NCBI GenBank assembly: GCA_905233255.1 | Contig: CAJOCN010000023.1 | Location: forward strand, 1-59,557 | Origin: Paludibacteraceae bacterium | GTDB lineage: Bacteria > Bacteroidota > Bacteroidia > Bacteroidales > Paludibacteraceae | DNA: 59,557 bases | Direction: 5' to 3' | Shown here: in pieces, positions 39,897-48,212 of the stretch | How the letters are laid out: every line of letters starts with the position of its first letter | How positions within the stretch are numbered: position 1 is the stretch's first letter | The notes under the pieces: model-generated | Database searches by the model: none | The model's input: the letters and a program-made list of their open reading frames with translations, nothing else | Told to the model about the DNA's origin: nothing | Program-made: the position numbers and the translations under genes

Positions 39897-40838
39897 ATGA
39901 GTAAAGTAACAGTAGTAGGCGCAGGTAACGTAGGTGCTACGTGTGCGAACGTGTTGGCAGTTAATGAGGTAGCCAACGAGGTATGTCTGATCGACATCAA
40001 AGAGGGTTTTGCTGAGGGCAAAGCCATGGATATCATGCAAACGGCTCAGCTGATGGGCTTCGACACCGTTGTTACGGGTGTGACGAATGATTACAGCAAG
40101 ACGAGCGGTTCTGACGTAGTGATCATCACCAGCGGTCTGCCGCGCAAGCCGGGTATGACCCGTGAGGAGTTGATCGGTGTGAACGCCGGTATCGTAAAGA
40201 GCGTTTGCGACCAGGTGCTCAAATACAGCCCGAACGCTATCCTCGTAGTCGTTTCCAACCCAATGGACACGATGGCATACCTGACGCTCCACGCGCTCAA
40301 ACTGCCGCGTAACCGCGTGATCGGTATGGGTGGCGCACTCGACAGCGCCCGTCTGAAATACTTCCTGAGCCAGGCGCTCAAATGCAACGCCAACGATGTG
40401 GACGGCTTCGTAATCGGCGGTCACGGCGACACGACGATGATCCCGCTGACCTCCTACACGACCTACAAAGGTATCAACGTATCGGAGTTCCTGAGCCAGG
40501 AGGAGCTGGAGAACGTGGTTAAGAGCACGATGGTAGGCGGCGCTACGCTGACCGGTCTGCTCGGTACGTCCGCATGGATGGCTCCGGGTGCTGCCGCTGC
40601 TTCCGTAGCCGAGGCGATCATCAAGGACCAGAAGAAGATGATCCCCTGCTCCGCTGCCCTGGAGGGCGAGTATGGCATGAAGGACATCACCATCGGTGTA
40701 CCCTGTATCATCGGAAAGAACGGTATCGAGAAGATTCTGGAGCTCAAACTCTCCGAGGCTGAGAGCGCCAAACTGCACGAGTCCGAAGCAGCCGTACGCA
40801 AGACTACTGCGATTTTAAAGGATCTCAACGTTCTTTAA
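39897..40838 (+). CDS. mdh: Malate dehydrogenase
   Basis: NAD-dependent interconversion of malate and oxaloacetate in central metabolism. 313 residues. Motifs: VTVVGAGNVGATCAN (Rossmann), GLPRKPGMTREELIGVNA, VSNPMDTMAYL, GMGGALDSARL and the catalytic GGHGDTTMIPL. The residues after the glycine-rich loop (SGLPRKPGM) fit malate rather than lactate specificity. Strong promoter and codon use suggest high expression. A repeat-rich terminator follows. Confidence 0.95.
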   Translation: MSKVTVVGAGNVGATCANVLAVNEVANEVCLIDIKEGFAEGKAMDIMQTAQLMGFDTVVTGVTNDYSKTSGSDVVIITSGLPRKPGMTREELIGVNAGIVKSVCDQVLKYSPNAILVVVSNPMDTMAYLTLHALKLPRNRVIGMGGALDSARLKYFLSQALKCNANDVDGFVIGGHGDTTMIPLTSYTTYKGINVSEFLSQEELENVVKSTMVGGATLTGLLGTSAWMAPGAAAASVAEAIIKDQKKMIPCSAALEGEYGMKDITIGVPCIIGKNGIEKILELKLSEAESAKLHESEAAVRKTTAILKDLNVL

Positions 40839-40840
40839 TC

Positions 40841-40883
40841 AGACCGCTAACGCTCAAAGATAAAAGACCGCTAACGCTCAAAG
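40841..40883. repeat. Two direct repeats AGACCGCTAACGCTCAAAG
   Basis: Exact 19-base copies at 40841-40859 and 40865-40883 follow the mdh stop; a third, degenerate copy (AGACCACTATCGTTCAAAG) begins at 40882. They pair with the downstream CTTTGAG and CGGTCTTTT. Confidence 0.75.
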
Positions 40884-40938
40884 ACCACTATCGTTCAAAG
40901 CCGATTATGCTTTGAGTAACCGTAGGTTACGGTCTTTT
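40862..40938 (+). terminator. Composite terminator after mdh
   Basis: AAAAGACCG (from about 40863) pairs with CGGTCTTTT (40930-40938), and CTCAAAG with CTTTGAG, enclosing a small inner hairpin GTAACC-GTA-GGTTAC (40916-40930). T-rich sequence follows. The fold is long and branched rather than a simple stem. Confidence 0.6.
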
Positions 40939-40966
40939 GTCTTTCGACTTTATACTATTATTTTCT

Positions 40967-42160
40967 ATGGATTTATTCGAAAAATGCGACCACTTTGAGA
41001 CCCTTAAACTGGCGCGCAAACTACATGTCTATCCGTATTTCCACGAGTTGGAGAGCCGTCAAGCCCCTGTGGTGAAGATGGAGAACCACCGCGTGATCAT
41101 GTTAGGCTCCAATAACTACCTCGGCTTCACGGAGAACGAGGCGGTGATCAAAGCCGGACACGATGCGCTGGACAAATACGGTACCGGCGTGAGCGGCAGC
41201 CGTTTTCTGAACGGCACGCTCGACCTGCACTTGCAGCTGGAGAAAGAGCTGGCCGAGTTCACCGGTTACGAGGAGTGTATGACCGTCTCGACGGGATTCC
41301 AGACCAACCTGGCTATCATCTCCGCTATCTGCGGCAAGGATGATTATATCCTCAACGACCGCGAGAATCACGCTTCTATCTACGATGCCTGCCGTCTGTC
41401 TTTCGCGAAGGTACTGCGTTACCGTCACTCGGACATGCAGGACTTGGAGCGGCAGCTGCAGTCCATCCCCGACAATGCCGGCAAACTGATTGTCACCGAC
41501 GGCGTGTTCTCCATGCGCGGCGACATATGCAAGCTGCCGGAGATATGCGCGTTGGCAGAGAAATACCACGCCCGCGTGATGGTCGATGACGCACACGGTT
41601 TCGGCGTGTTAGGTCCCGGCGGTCGCGGTACAGCGGCACATTTCGGTCTGACCGACAAGGTGGATATCACCATGCTGACGTTCTCCAAGTCGCTGGCGTC
41701 CATCGGCGGATGTATGCTGACGAGCCACCGCGTAGCCGACTGGTTGCGCCACGTGAGCCGTCCGTTCATCTTCTCCGCTGCCATCACCCCCTGCTCCACC
41801 GCTACGGCGCTCGAGGCGCTGCACCAGCTGATCCTCGATCCCGAGAGGCCGACACGACTGATGAATATCGCCAAGTATTTCCAGAAATCGTTGCTCGCTG
41901 CCGGCATCAAGATCATCGAGGCACCGACGCCGATCGTGCCGATTTTCACCTACAAGACCCTTGACACGCTCTATTTCGGTAAGAAGATGTTCGAGGAAGG
42001 TGTGTATGTGAACCCTGTTATTGCGCCGGCGTGCGTGGAAGGCGAGTGTCTGCTGCGTACCACGCTCATGGCGACCCACACCGAGCCGGTGATCGACGAA
42101 GCAACGGAGATCATCGCCCGCGTTCTGCGCGAAGGTGCTCCCGAGGGTCTGGCGTATTAA
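40967..42160 (+). CDS. spt: Serine palmitoyltransferase
   Basis: PLP-dependent alpha-oxoamine synthase that condenses serine with palmitoyl-CoA to 3-ketosphinganine, the first step of sphingolipid synthesis in Bacteroidetes. 397 residues from MDLFEKCDHFETLKLARKL. Close in motifs to the B. fragilis enzyme as I recall it: MLGSNNYLGFTEN, GTGVSGSRFLNGTLDLH, VDDAHGFGVLG, Lys-PLP site TFSKSLASIGG, and EEGVYVNPVIAPAC. The alternative, 8-amino-7-oxononanoate synthase, fits less well. The start after the mdh terminator region is chosen on family alignment. Confidence 0.88.
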   Translation: MDLFEKCDHFETLKLARKLHVYPYFHELESRQAPVVKMENHRVIMLGSNNYLGFTENEAVIKAGHDALDKYGTGVSGSRFLNGTLDLHLQLEKELAEFTGYEECMTVSTGFQTNLAIISAICGKDDYILNDRENHASIYDACRLSFAKVLRYRHSDMQDLERQLQSIPDNAGKLIVTDGVFSMRGDICKLPEICALAEKYHARVMVDDAHGFGVLGPGGRGTAAHFGLTDKVDITMLTFSKSLASIGGCMLTSHRVADWLRHVSRPFIFSAAITPCSTATALEALHQLILDPERPTRLMNIAKYFQKSLLAAGIKIIEAPTPIVPIFTYKTLDTLYFGKKMFEEGVYVNPVIAPACVEGECLLRTTLMATHTEPVIDEATEIIARVLREGAPEGLAY

Positions 42161-42162
42161 AA

Positions 42163-42258
42163 ATTCAGGATTTGAAAATTTGAAAATTTGATGATTATAG
42201 TTACAAGCAAAATGACATAAATTAATCCTCAAATCTTCAAATCCTCAAATTATCAAAT
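42163..42258. repeat. Inverted pair of TTTGAA-type arrays between spt and SDR gene
   Basis: GGATTTGAAAATTTGAAAAT and following bases (42170-42192) face the reverse-oriented TCCTCAAATCTTCAAATCCT and following bases (42222-42258). The two could pair in a long AT-rich hairpin with a loop of about 30 bases. The downstream start ATG (42261) directly follows. Confidence 0.7.
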
Positions 42259-42260
42259 CA

Positions 42261-43055
42261 ATGAATACACTTGTAATCACCGGCGGTAGTTCCGGCATAG
42301 GGAAAGCAACAGCCTCGCTCTTCGCAGAGCGGGGCTGGCGCGTCTTTGAACTAAGCAGACACGGGGCGGAAGAGGCGAAAGGCGCGGGTGAAACCACGCA
42401 TATCTTCTGCGATGTGTGCGACGAGGCGAGTTGCCGCGAGGCGGTCGCAGAGGTGCTCTCCCGGACGGACCATATAGATGTCGTCATCTCCAATGCCGGG
42501 TATGGTATCTCGGGACCGATCGAGTTCACGGAGATCCGTGCCGCCGAGCATCAGATGGATGTCAATTTCATGGGCGCCGTGCGGTTCACCCAGGCTATCC
42601 TGCCGCAGCTCCGCAAGCAGGGCTTCGGACGGATTATCTACACCTCCTCCGTCGCTGCCCAACTGCCCGTCCCCTACCAGGCTTTCTACTCCGCCTCCAA
42701 GGCGGCTATCAACGCCATGGCGCTGGCGCTGGCGAACGAGGTACGGGATTTCGGGATCTCCGTCTCCGTAATCATGCCCGGCGACGTATCCACAGGTTTC
42801 ACCGACGCCCGCGACAAATCACGCGCCGGCGAAGATATCTACCGTTCTGCCCACAAAGCCATCACCAACATGGAGCGTGACGAACGCGCCGGTATGGAGC
42901 CTATTGAGATGGCGAAACTCTTCTACCATATTGCTACCTGCCATAGCCCGCGGCCGCAGTACGTGGGCGGAATGCTGTACCGCGTGCTCTGCCTGCTCGA
43001 CCGCATTCTCCCCAAACGGTTCGTCAACTGGATCGAGCACAAGCTATATAGTTGA
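42261..43055 (+). CDS. Short-chain dehydrogenase/reductase, candidate 3-ketosphinganine reductase
   Basis: 264 residues of the classical SDR family: cofactor motif TGGSSGIGKATA, NAGYG, catalytic YTSSVAAQLPVPYQAFYSASKAA in outline (Ser, Tyr, Lys). The C-terminal 60 residues (MLYRVLCLLDRILPKRFVNWIEHKLYS in outline) are hydrophobic and basic, suggesting membrane association, as in 3-ketodihydrosphingosine reductases. Directly downstream of serine palmitoyltransferase, so reduction of 3-ketosphinganine is the most likely role, but this is inferred from context only. Its stop lies inside a heptad array. Confidence 0.8.
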   Translation: MNTLVITGGSSGIGKATASLFAERGWRVFELSRHGAEEAKGAGETTHIFCDVCDEASCREAVAEVLSRTDHIDVVISNAGYGISGPIEFTEIRAAEHQMDVNFMGAVRFTQAILPQLRKQGFGRIIYTSSVAAQLPVPYQAFYSASKAAINAMALALANEVRDFGISVSVIMPGDVSTGFTDARDKSRAGEDIYRSAHKAITNMERDERAGMEPIEMAKLFYHIATCHSPRPQYVGGMLYRVLCLLDRILPKRFVNWIEHKLYS

Positions 43056-43120
43056 AAGATGAAAGATGAAAGATGAAAGTTGAAAGTTGAAAGTTGAAAG
43101 ATGAAAGTTGAAAGATGAAA
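43049..43120. repeat. Heptad array joining the SDR and LD-carboxypeptidase genes
   Basis: About ten units of TTGAAAG/ATGAAAG. The SDR stop TGA (43053-43055) is in the first unit and the peptidase start ATG (43115) in the last, the same design as the rdgB-porZ spacer. Confidence 0.85.
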
Positions 43121-44014
43121 GGAATTAGGATAGTAGCTCCGTCCGGTGCGATAGACACCGAGTACATCGACCAAGCCACTGCACGCTTGCGCGCGTGGGG
43201 ATATATAGTGAGCGAGGGCGCGCACGCACGCGGGAAATGGGGACGGTTTGCCGGCACGGACGATGAGCGCGCAGCCGATCTGAACGACGCACTGGCTGAT
43301 CCGAGTGTCGATGTCATCCTCTGTACCCGCGGAGGCTATGGTCTGCAACGTATCATCGACCGCATTGCGCCCATCACCAAACCTATCATCGGTTTCAGCG
43401 ACATCACGGCGTTGCATCAGTTGTCCGCCCTCAGTCATCAGCCTTCCGTACACGGGATCATGTGCAAACACATAGCTACCCTGCCGGAGGATAGCGAACC
43501 GATCGTAGCGCTGCGCAGAGTGCTGGCAGGCGAAGCGCCGGAATACACATGGGAGAGCCACCCCTTGAACCGCGCAGGCGAAGCCTGTGCACCCGTCATC
43601 GGCGGTAACCTCTCCGTCCTCTACGGCCTACAAGGCACACCTTATGACCTACGGTCAATTTTCAAATTTTCAAATTTTCAAATTTCAAATCAAAAGCCTA
43701 TCCTTTTGATCGAGGACATTGCCGAGCGGCATTACCACATAGACCGGATGATGCGTAACCTGCGGCTGAGCGGCGTACTGGCGGGTATCAGCGGACTGAT
43801 TGTAGGTCAGTTCTCCGACTGCGAGGACGATCCCTCGATGGGCTGCACGGTCTATGAGACAATAAAAGAGGCAGTCGCAGACTACGACTACCCCGTTCTT
43901 TTCAACGCCCCTATTGGGCATGTGGAGCGCAACCTGCCGTTATGGCTCGGCGTGCCCACGCAACTCACCGTCACTACAGAAAACACATCCGTCCGTCAAC
44001 TGCTGCGCGGATAG
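43115..44014 (+). CDS. LD-carboxypeptidase (peptidase S66)
   Basis: Cytoplasmic serine peptidase that removes the terminal D-Ala from murein tetrapeptides during peptidoglycan recycling; MccF-like immunity proteins are the alternative. 299 residues. Catalytic segments: GFSDITALHQL (Ser), LLIEDIAERHYHIDRMM (Glu) and NAPIGHVERNLPLWLG (His). RGGYGLQRIID is also typical. Residues IFKFSNFQISNQK, just before the Glu strand, are encoded by an AAATTTTC repeat array inserted in frame (43657-43690). Confidence 0.9.
   Translation: MKGIRIVAPSGAIDTEYIDQATARLRAWGYIVSEGAHARGKWGRFAGTDDERAADLNDALADPSVDVILCTRGGYGLQRIIDRIAPITKPIIGFSDITALHQLSALSHQPSVHGIMCKHIATLPEDSEPIVALRRVLAGEAPEYTWESHPLNRAGEACAPVIGGNLSVLYGLQGTPYDLRSIFKFSNFQISNQKPILLIEDIAERHYHIDRMMRNLRLSGVLAGISGLIVGQFSDCEDDPSMGCTVYETIKEAVADYDYPVLFNAPIGHVERNLPLWLGVPTQLTVTTENTSVRQLLRG
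43657..43690. repeat. Repeat array inside the LD-carboxypeptidase gene
   Basis: TCAATTTTCAAATTTTCAAA continues TTTTCAAATTTCAAATC: units of CAAATTTT/CAAATTT, period 7-8, in frame within the gene. The same unit occurs between genes at 54666-54712. Confidence 0.75.
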
Positions 44015-44720
44015 TGTCCTGTTTCTCTACAGCCTCCAGGTACAGATCGCGGATGAGCAGATCGCTCTTCCAGTACTCCGTATGGCGCGTCAATGCGTCC
44101 ATATGGTCCGTTCCGCCGGACAGATAATCGCTCGTAGCGATGGTATAGAGCGCCTTGGGATCGACCGCTTTGCCGCCCACCTGCACATCTGCCAACTTAC
44201 CATCTACTACCTTCACCGTCATGCCGGCTACGCCCTGCCCTCCGTAGCGGGCGAACGACTCGCAGAGGGCGATGATATCTTCGCCTTTGAGGGTCAGTAC
44301 CACCAGTTCGTTATCGAACGGCATCAGTTCGAACACATTGCCCCGGGTGATGGGTCCCGCCTCCCACGGGCAGCGCATACCGCCCATGTTCACGATAGCG
44401 ATGTCCACCTTACCCGGATAAACAGGTTTAGCCGCCTCCCAGAGGGCGTCGGTAGCCCAGTTGAGCATCGGACACTCGGGTTCGCCTATCCACAGCCGCT
44501 CAGGCGCATAGCCGATTTGCACTCCCATTTCACGTTCCAGCGCTGCTTTGGTAGGTACGAGGTACGCGGTGTAGGAACTATCCCGGACAGCGTCCGCGGA
44601 GGCGTCCACGGGGATTGCCGCCGTCGTAACGGAGGTTACGCACACCGGCTGCTTGTGGCAAGCCGTACAAAGGAACAAAGGTACGAAGCACAAAGTACCA
44701 AGGAGGATTATTTTTCGCAT
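43974..44720 (-). CDS. 5'-nucleotidase C-terminal domain lipoprotein
   Basis: 248 residues from [21 protein letters not shown], a signal sequence with a possible lipobox ending at Cys21 (C-T-A-C, not canonical at -3). The mature part is the 5'_nucleotid_C domain of UshA-type enzymes: [49 protein letters not shown], and [19 protein letters not shown]. This domain binds the nucleotide base; the metal-binding catalytic domain is absent here and lies as a separate gene at 53808-54665. It overlaps psuG by 13 bases, and converges on the LD-carboxypeptidase gene with a 41-base overlap. Confidence 0.85.
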   Translation of the reverse strand: MRKIILLGTLCFVPLFLCTACHKQPVCVTSVTTAAIPVDASADAVRDSSYTAYLVPTKAALEREMGVQIGYAPERLWIGEPECPMLNWATDALWEAAKPVYPGKVDIAIVNMGGMRCPWEAGPITRGNVFELMPFDNELVVLTLKGEDIIALCESFARYGGQGVAGMTVKVVDGKLADVQVGGKAVDPKALYTIATSDYLSGGTDHMDALTRHTEYWKSDLLIRDLYLEAVEKQDTIRAAVDGRMCFL

Positions 44721-45658
44721 AAGGCTTTCGCTGTTTTTGCCGCCAGACGGGCATTGTTGAGTACTAACTGAATATTGGACGCCAAGCTCTCGCCGCCGGT
44801 GAGGTCTTTGACTTTCGCTAACAGGAAGGGCGTACATTGCTTGCCATGTATTCCGGCTTCGTCCATTTCCTTGAGGGCTTGCTCGATAGCTCTGTCGATG
44901 ACCTCTTTGGGCATCGAGTACTCCTCGGGGATGGGGTTCGTCACGAGCATTCCGCCCTTCAGACCGCAATCGAGTTTGGCTCTGAAAGCCGCCGCCAGTT
45001 CTTCGGGGCTGTCGATGCGGTAGTCCACTTGGAATCCGCTATGGCGGGTGTAGAACGCCGGCAGTTCATCCGTGCCGTAACCGATCACCGGCACACCTTT
45101 GGTCTCCAGGTACTCGAGCGTCAGCCCGAGGTCGAGGATGGACTTGGCACCCGCGCAAACGACCATCACCGGTGTCTGCGCCAGTTCCTCGAGGTCGGCA
45201 GAGATGTCGAAGGTCTGTTGCGCGCCGCGGTGCACGCCGCCGATACCGCCGGTAGCAAAGACCTTGATACCCGCCATGGCGGCGATGATCATGGTCGTCG
45301 TGACGGTCGTAGCGCCGTCGGCCTTACGGGCGATCAGTACCGGCAGGTCACGGCGCGAAGCTTTCGTCACCGCCTGACCTTTCCGTCCTAAATACTCGAT
45401 CTCCTCCGGCGTGCAACCGGCTTTGAGTTTGCCGCCGATGATAGCGATCGTAGCCGGCACAGCGCCGTTCTCGCGGATCGTCTGTTCCACCCGCAGCGCT
45501 GTTTCCACGTTCTGCGGGTACGGCATTCCGTGACTGATGATCGTGGATTCCAACGCCACTACCGGCTTGCCTGCCGCCAGCGCCGCTTTCACTTCGTCCG
45601 ATATAGAAAGATATTCATTTTTCTTAGCCACAAGGGCACGATTAATTTCATTTTTCAT
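44708..45658 (-). CDS. psuG: Pseudouridine-5'-phosphate glycosidase
   Basis: Cleaves pseudouridine 5'-phosphate to uracil and ribose 5-phosphate. 316 residues from [20 protein letters not shown]; 72 upstream in-frame codons overlap psuK and are rejected. Family motifs: [68 protein letters not shown]. It directly follows psuK (stop and start overlap), so the two complete the pseudouridine degradation route from RNA turnover. Confidence 0.95.
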   Translation of the reverse strand: MKNEINRALVAKKNEYLSISDEVKAALAAGKPVVALESTIISHGMPYPQNVETALRVEQTIRENGAVPATIAIIGGKLKAGCTPEEIEYLGRKGQAVTKASRRDLPVLIARKADGATTVTTTMIIAAMAGIKVFATGGIGGVHRGAQQTFDISADLEELAQTPVMVVCAGAKSILDLGLTLEYLETKGVPVIGYGTDELPAFYTRHSGFQVDYRIDSPEELAAAFRAKLDCGLKGGMLVTNPIPEEYSMPKEVIDRAIEQALKEMDEAGIHGKQCTPFLLAKVKDLTGGESLASNIQLVLNNARLAAKTAKALCEK

Positions 45659-46554
45659 TATAATAAGATATTTGCAATGTCTGTATTCACGGCTTTGGGG
45701 CTCATGATAGCGGCTCGGGCAGCCATCAGGCCGTACTGAGCGGTCTTGGGAAAATCGATTCCTCTGGCGTGCGCCAGCACTACTCCTGCGAGGAACGCAT
45801 CGCCCGCACCGGTAGTATTGACGATCTCCACGGGCAGCGCCGGATAGAGCCACTCCTCGGCGGCGGTGCGGCAATAGACGCCGTCGGCACTCAGGGTGAT
45901 ATAGACATGCGCCACACCGAGGTCAAGCAGTTTCTGCGCCGCTTCGGCGTAGGTGCCCGAGTCGGTCACCGCCAACGCCTCTTTGAGGTTCAGTTTGAGC
46001 GTATGGAGGTACGGCAGTTTGGCTTTTTGCAGAGCATTAACCACTTTATGCGACTTGGTCGTGCTCACGCCATCGATGAAAAGCGGTACCGTCACGTTCT
46101 CCATGAGCCACCGGATGGCATCCTCGGAGATGTTCGTATCGGCAATCACGTAGTCCGAACTATTAATCTCGCCGCTGCGTTTGGCGAGCCACTCGGGCGT
46201 AATGAGTTTGATAGCCTCGGTGTCCGCCACCGCTGCGATCATCTCTCCGCCGTGATTATGGAGGCTGAGATAGAGCCCGGAGCGCATCTCGTTCACCCTC
46301 TCGGAGAGATGGGTGTCGATCCCTTGCTGCTTGCAGTAATCATGCAGCAGTCCGCCAAAGAGGTCTCCTCCGAAGATGGTCAGGAGTTGGACACGTGCTC
46401 CTAAGAGCGCCAGATTGTGCGCTATGTTACGCGCCACGCCGCCGTGCCCCACCTCAATATGTCCGGGATTAGAGTCCGCCGCTATGAACGCACCGTTCAG
46501 CGTTGCCGCCATATCCATGTTCGCCCCGCCGATAACAGAAATAAGTGTCTCCAT
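45658..46554 (-). CDS. psuK: Pseudouridine kinase (PfkB family)
   Basis: 298 residues of the ribokinase/PfkB family. N-terminal sugar-binding motif [18 protein letters not shown] and C-terminal catalytic motif [13 protein letters not shown] with the Asp base. Assigned to pseudouridine because psuG follows immediately; PfkB sequences alone rarely reveal substrate. Phosphorylates pseudouridine at the 5' position with ATP. A promoter lies at 46600-46630. Confidence 0.9.
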   Translation of the reverse strand: METLISVIGGANMDMAATLNGAFIAADSNPGHIEVGHGGVARNIAHNLALLGARVQLLTIFGGDLFGGLLHDYCKQQGIDTHLSERVNEMRSGLYLSLHNHGGEMIAAVADTEAIKLITPEWLAKRSGEINSSDYVIADTNISEDAIRWLMENVTVPLFIDGVSTTKSHKVVNALQKAKLPYLHTLKLNLKEALAVTDSGTYAEAAQKLLDLGVAHVYITLSADGVYCRTAAEEWLYPALPVEIVNTTGAGDAFLAGVVLAHARGIDFPKTAQYGLMAARAAIMSPKAVNTDIANILL

Positions 46555-46599
46555 GCCTCGATTTTAATTTAGTCATTTACCATTTGACGATTCGAATGG

Positions 46600-46630
46600 C
46601 AAAATTACAAAAAATAATTGATATACGCAA
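46600..46630 (-). promoter_or_regulatory. psuK operon promoter
   Basis: Minus strand: TTG (46628-46630), 20 bases starting CGTATATCAATTA, TAATTTTG (46600-46607). Confidence 0.78.
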
Positions 46631-46654
46631 GAAAAAAGTTACAAAATCGTATAA

Positions 46655-46724
46655 AAACAAAGAAGGTTGTCTCCCGACAACCCAATCTTTTTACTTAACC
46701 TTAAATCTAATACCATGAAAAACA
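46655..46724 (-). ncRNA. Candidate small RNA ending in an intrinsic terminator
   Basis: A promoter (46730-46761) is followed after about 40 bases by a hairpin GGGTTGTC-GGGA-GACAACC (46665-46683 region) and T-rich sequence, so a transcript of about 65-70 bases is predicted. It contains TTAAGGTTAAGTAAAAAG; the opposite strand reads TTAACCTTAAATCTAATACC followed by an ATG, a leader-like sequence known before Bacteroidales genes. It could also be a decayed leader or simply a bidirectional terminator behind trmD. Confidence 0.4.
46659..46690. terminator. Hairpin GGTTGTC-GACAACC, possibly bidirectional
   Basis: Arms 46665-46671 and 46676-46682 with a 4-base loop. The plus strand continues CAATCTTTTT and the minus strand TTCTTTGTTTTT, so it may stop transcription in either direction. 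Confidence 0.65.
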
Positions 46725-46729
46725 CGGTG

Positions 46730-46761
46730 CAAAATTACTGCTTTTTTGCAATATGACCAAA
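46730..46761 (-). promoter_or_regulatory. Promoter before the candidate small RNA
   Basis: Minus strand: TTTG (46758-46761), 20 bases, TAATTTTG (46730-46737). The spacer ends AAAAAAGCAG as in the rRNA and tRNA promoters. No gene follows on this strand before the hairpin. Confidence 0.7.
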
Positions 46762-46845
46762 TTATTTACAAAGAAAATGTTATTAAACATATTTTTGCAA
46801 TTCCAAGTTTGCAAAAAGAGGGTTTCAGAACAGAAATACGATATT

Positions 46846-47526
46846 TTAATCCTTATCTAATAAATCGGGCCTTCGCTCCCTGGTATGCGCCAGCGATTGC
46901 TCGTATAGCCAGTCTTCAATCTTCGCCTGATGACCGGAAAGGAGTATCTCGGGGACCTTCCATCCTTTGTAGTCCGCGGGTCGGGTATAGACGCCTGCTT
47001 CGAGGAGCCCGTCCTGGAAGGAGTCATTGAGTGCGGACTCCACATCTCCCAGCGCGCCGGGCAGGAGTCGTACGATAGCGTCGGTCATCAATGCCGCCGG
47101 CATCTCTCCTCCGGTCAGGACGAAGTCGCCGATGCTGTACTCGCGCGTGATGAGATGATCGCGCACGCGTTGGTCCACGCCCTTGTAGTGGCCGCAGAGG
47201 ATGATGATATTCTGCTTGAGGGAGAGGCTGTTCGCCGCTTTCTGGTCAAACCGCTCGCCGTCCGGGGCGGTGAAGATGATCTCGTCATAGTCGCGCTCGG
47301 ACTTGAGGTGGGTAATAAGGCGGTCGATGGGCTCGATCTGCAGCACCATACCGGCACCGAAGCCGAAGGCATAGTCGTCCACCTTACGGTGCTTGTCGAG
47401 TGTCCAGTCCCGCAGGTTATGCACGTAGATCTCGCAAAGGCCTTTATCCTTCGCGCGTTGAATGATCGAGTGGTTGAGCGGCGACTCAAGCAGCTCGGGA
47501 CAACAAGTGATGATATCGATCCTCAT
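46846..47526 (-). CDS. trmD: tRNA (guanine-N1-)-methyltransferase
   Basis: Methylates G37 of tRNAs using S-adenosylmethionine. 226 residues. SPOUT trefoil-knot motifs: [20 protein letters not shown] and [21 protein letters not shown], with the catalytic Asp region further on. The start [20 protein letters not shown] fits the family. An octad array separates it from yidD upstream... i.e. yidD ends 45 bases before the trmD start on the same strand. Confidence 0.96.
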   Translation of the reverse strand: MRIDIITCCPELLESPLNHSIIQRAKDKGLCEIYVHNLRDWTLDKHRKVDDYAFGFGAGMVLQIEPIDRLITHLKSERDYDEIIFTAPDGERFDQKAANSLSLKQNIIILCGHYKGVDQRVRDHLITREYSIGDFVLTGGEMPAALMTDAIVRLLPGALGDVESALNDSFQDGLLEAGVYTRPADYKGWKVPEILLSGHQAKIEDWLYEQSLAHTRERRPDLLDKD

Positions 47527-47527
47527 A

Positions 47528-47568
47528 AAGGAATTTGAAGATTTGAAGATTTGAAGATTTGAAAATTA
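47528..47568. repeat. TTTGAAGA octad array between yidD and trmD
   Basis: Four units of TTTGAAGA/TTTGAAAA fill nearly all of the space between the yidD stop (47571) and the trmD start (47526). Confidence 0.78.
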
Positions 47569-47570
47569 TA

Positions 47571-47846
47571 TCAGGGTACGGGGTCATAGCCGGAGCCGCC
47601 CCAGGGATGGCAGCGGAGTATCCGCTTGATGCCCAGCCATCCGCCTTTGAAGATGCCGTACTTGAGGACAGCCTCCACCATGTACTGGCTGCAGGTAGGC
47701 GTGTAGCGGCAAGACGGCGGCGTGAGCGGAGAGATGAACACGCGGTAGAAATAGACGGGGAGGAGGAAAATCTTGCGGAGCAAAAGCCTACCCCGACCCT
47801 CCCTGAAAGGAGGGAGATTGTTATGCTCATTTGTCATTGTTCGCAA
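47571..47846 (-). CDS. yidD: Membrane protein insertion efficiency factor YidD
   Basis: 91 residues. Conserved YidD core: [33 protein letters not shown] in outline, [23 protein letters not shown]. It helps YidC insert membrane proteins. The usual start is MKKLLLKIFLLPV or similar. Here the N-terminus is extended by [12 protein letters not shown], encoded by a palindromic repeat element (47786-47816), so the element has either been inserted behind the start codon or created a new start. It overlaps the rnpA end by up to 20 bases, the classic rnpA-yidD order. Confidence 0.92.
   Translation of the reverse strand: MRTMTNEHNNLPPFREGRGRLLLRKIFLLPVYFYRVFISPLTPPSCRYTPTCSQYMVEAVLKYGIFKGGWLGIKRILRCHPWGGSGYDPVP
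47786..47816. repeat. Coding palindromic repeat element, copy 2 (in yidD)
   Basis: GCCTACCCCGACCCTCCCTG continues AAAGGAGGGAG; arms CCCTCC (47797-47802) and GGAGGG (47809-47814). Read on the minus strand it encodes [12 protein letters not shown]. It differs from copy 3 at about two positions. Confidence 0.75.
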
Positions 47847-48171
47847 TCTTCTTTAAGGCTTTGACAACCGCTTTCTCTATCGTTTGGTATGATTGTTCCT
47901 CCTTGTCAATATAATTGAATGCCAGCAGGTATGCCCCCTCCAACAGTCCCTGGTTGAGGCGGTACGCCTCACGCATGAGCCGGCGCAGGCGGTTGCGCTT
48001 GACGGCACGCTTGAAGAGCGATTTGGGTGCCCACACGAGCACCTGCGTATCGTCCTCAGTCGGCGCGTAGGTCACCCGCAGCGGCCAGGCCGTGAAACGC
48101 TGCCCCTCTTTGTACAGAGCGGAGATGCGCTGCTGTCCGCAGAGTCTGCTATGCTTGGAAAAAGTATTCAA
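47827..48171 (-). CDS. rnpA: Ribonuclease P protein component
   Basis: 114 residues. Binds the RNase P RNA for tRNA 5' maturation. Shows the family signature [20 protein letters not shown] and the N-terminal [17 protein letters not shown]. The C-terminal extension ([11 protein letters not shown]) is basic. Its start codon lies directly at a CACAATG heptad array that separates it from hemD. Confidence 0.93.
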   Translation of the reverse strand: MNTFSKHSRLCGQQRISALYKEGQRFTAWPLRVTYAPTEDDTQVLVWAPKSLFKRAVKRNRLRRLMREAYRLNQGLLEGAYLLAFNYIDKEEQSYQTIEKAVVKALKKIANNDK

Positions 48172-48212
48172 TTCAATTCACAATGCACAATGCACAATTC
48201 ACAATTATAATT
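48168..48212. repeat. CACAATG heptad array between hemD and rnpA
   Basis: ATTCAATTCACAATGCACAA continues TGCACAATTCACAATTATAA: units CACAATG, CACAATG, CACAATT, CACAATT, period 7. The end of hemD and the start of rnpA border it directly. Confidence 0.75.

Noticed and set aside
43190..43240. GC-rich alternating tract within the LD-carboxypeptidase gene
   Set aside because: Explained by codons of a conserved protein and not perfectly alternating.
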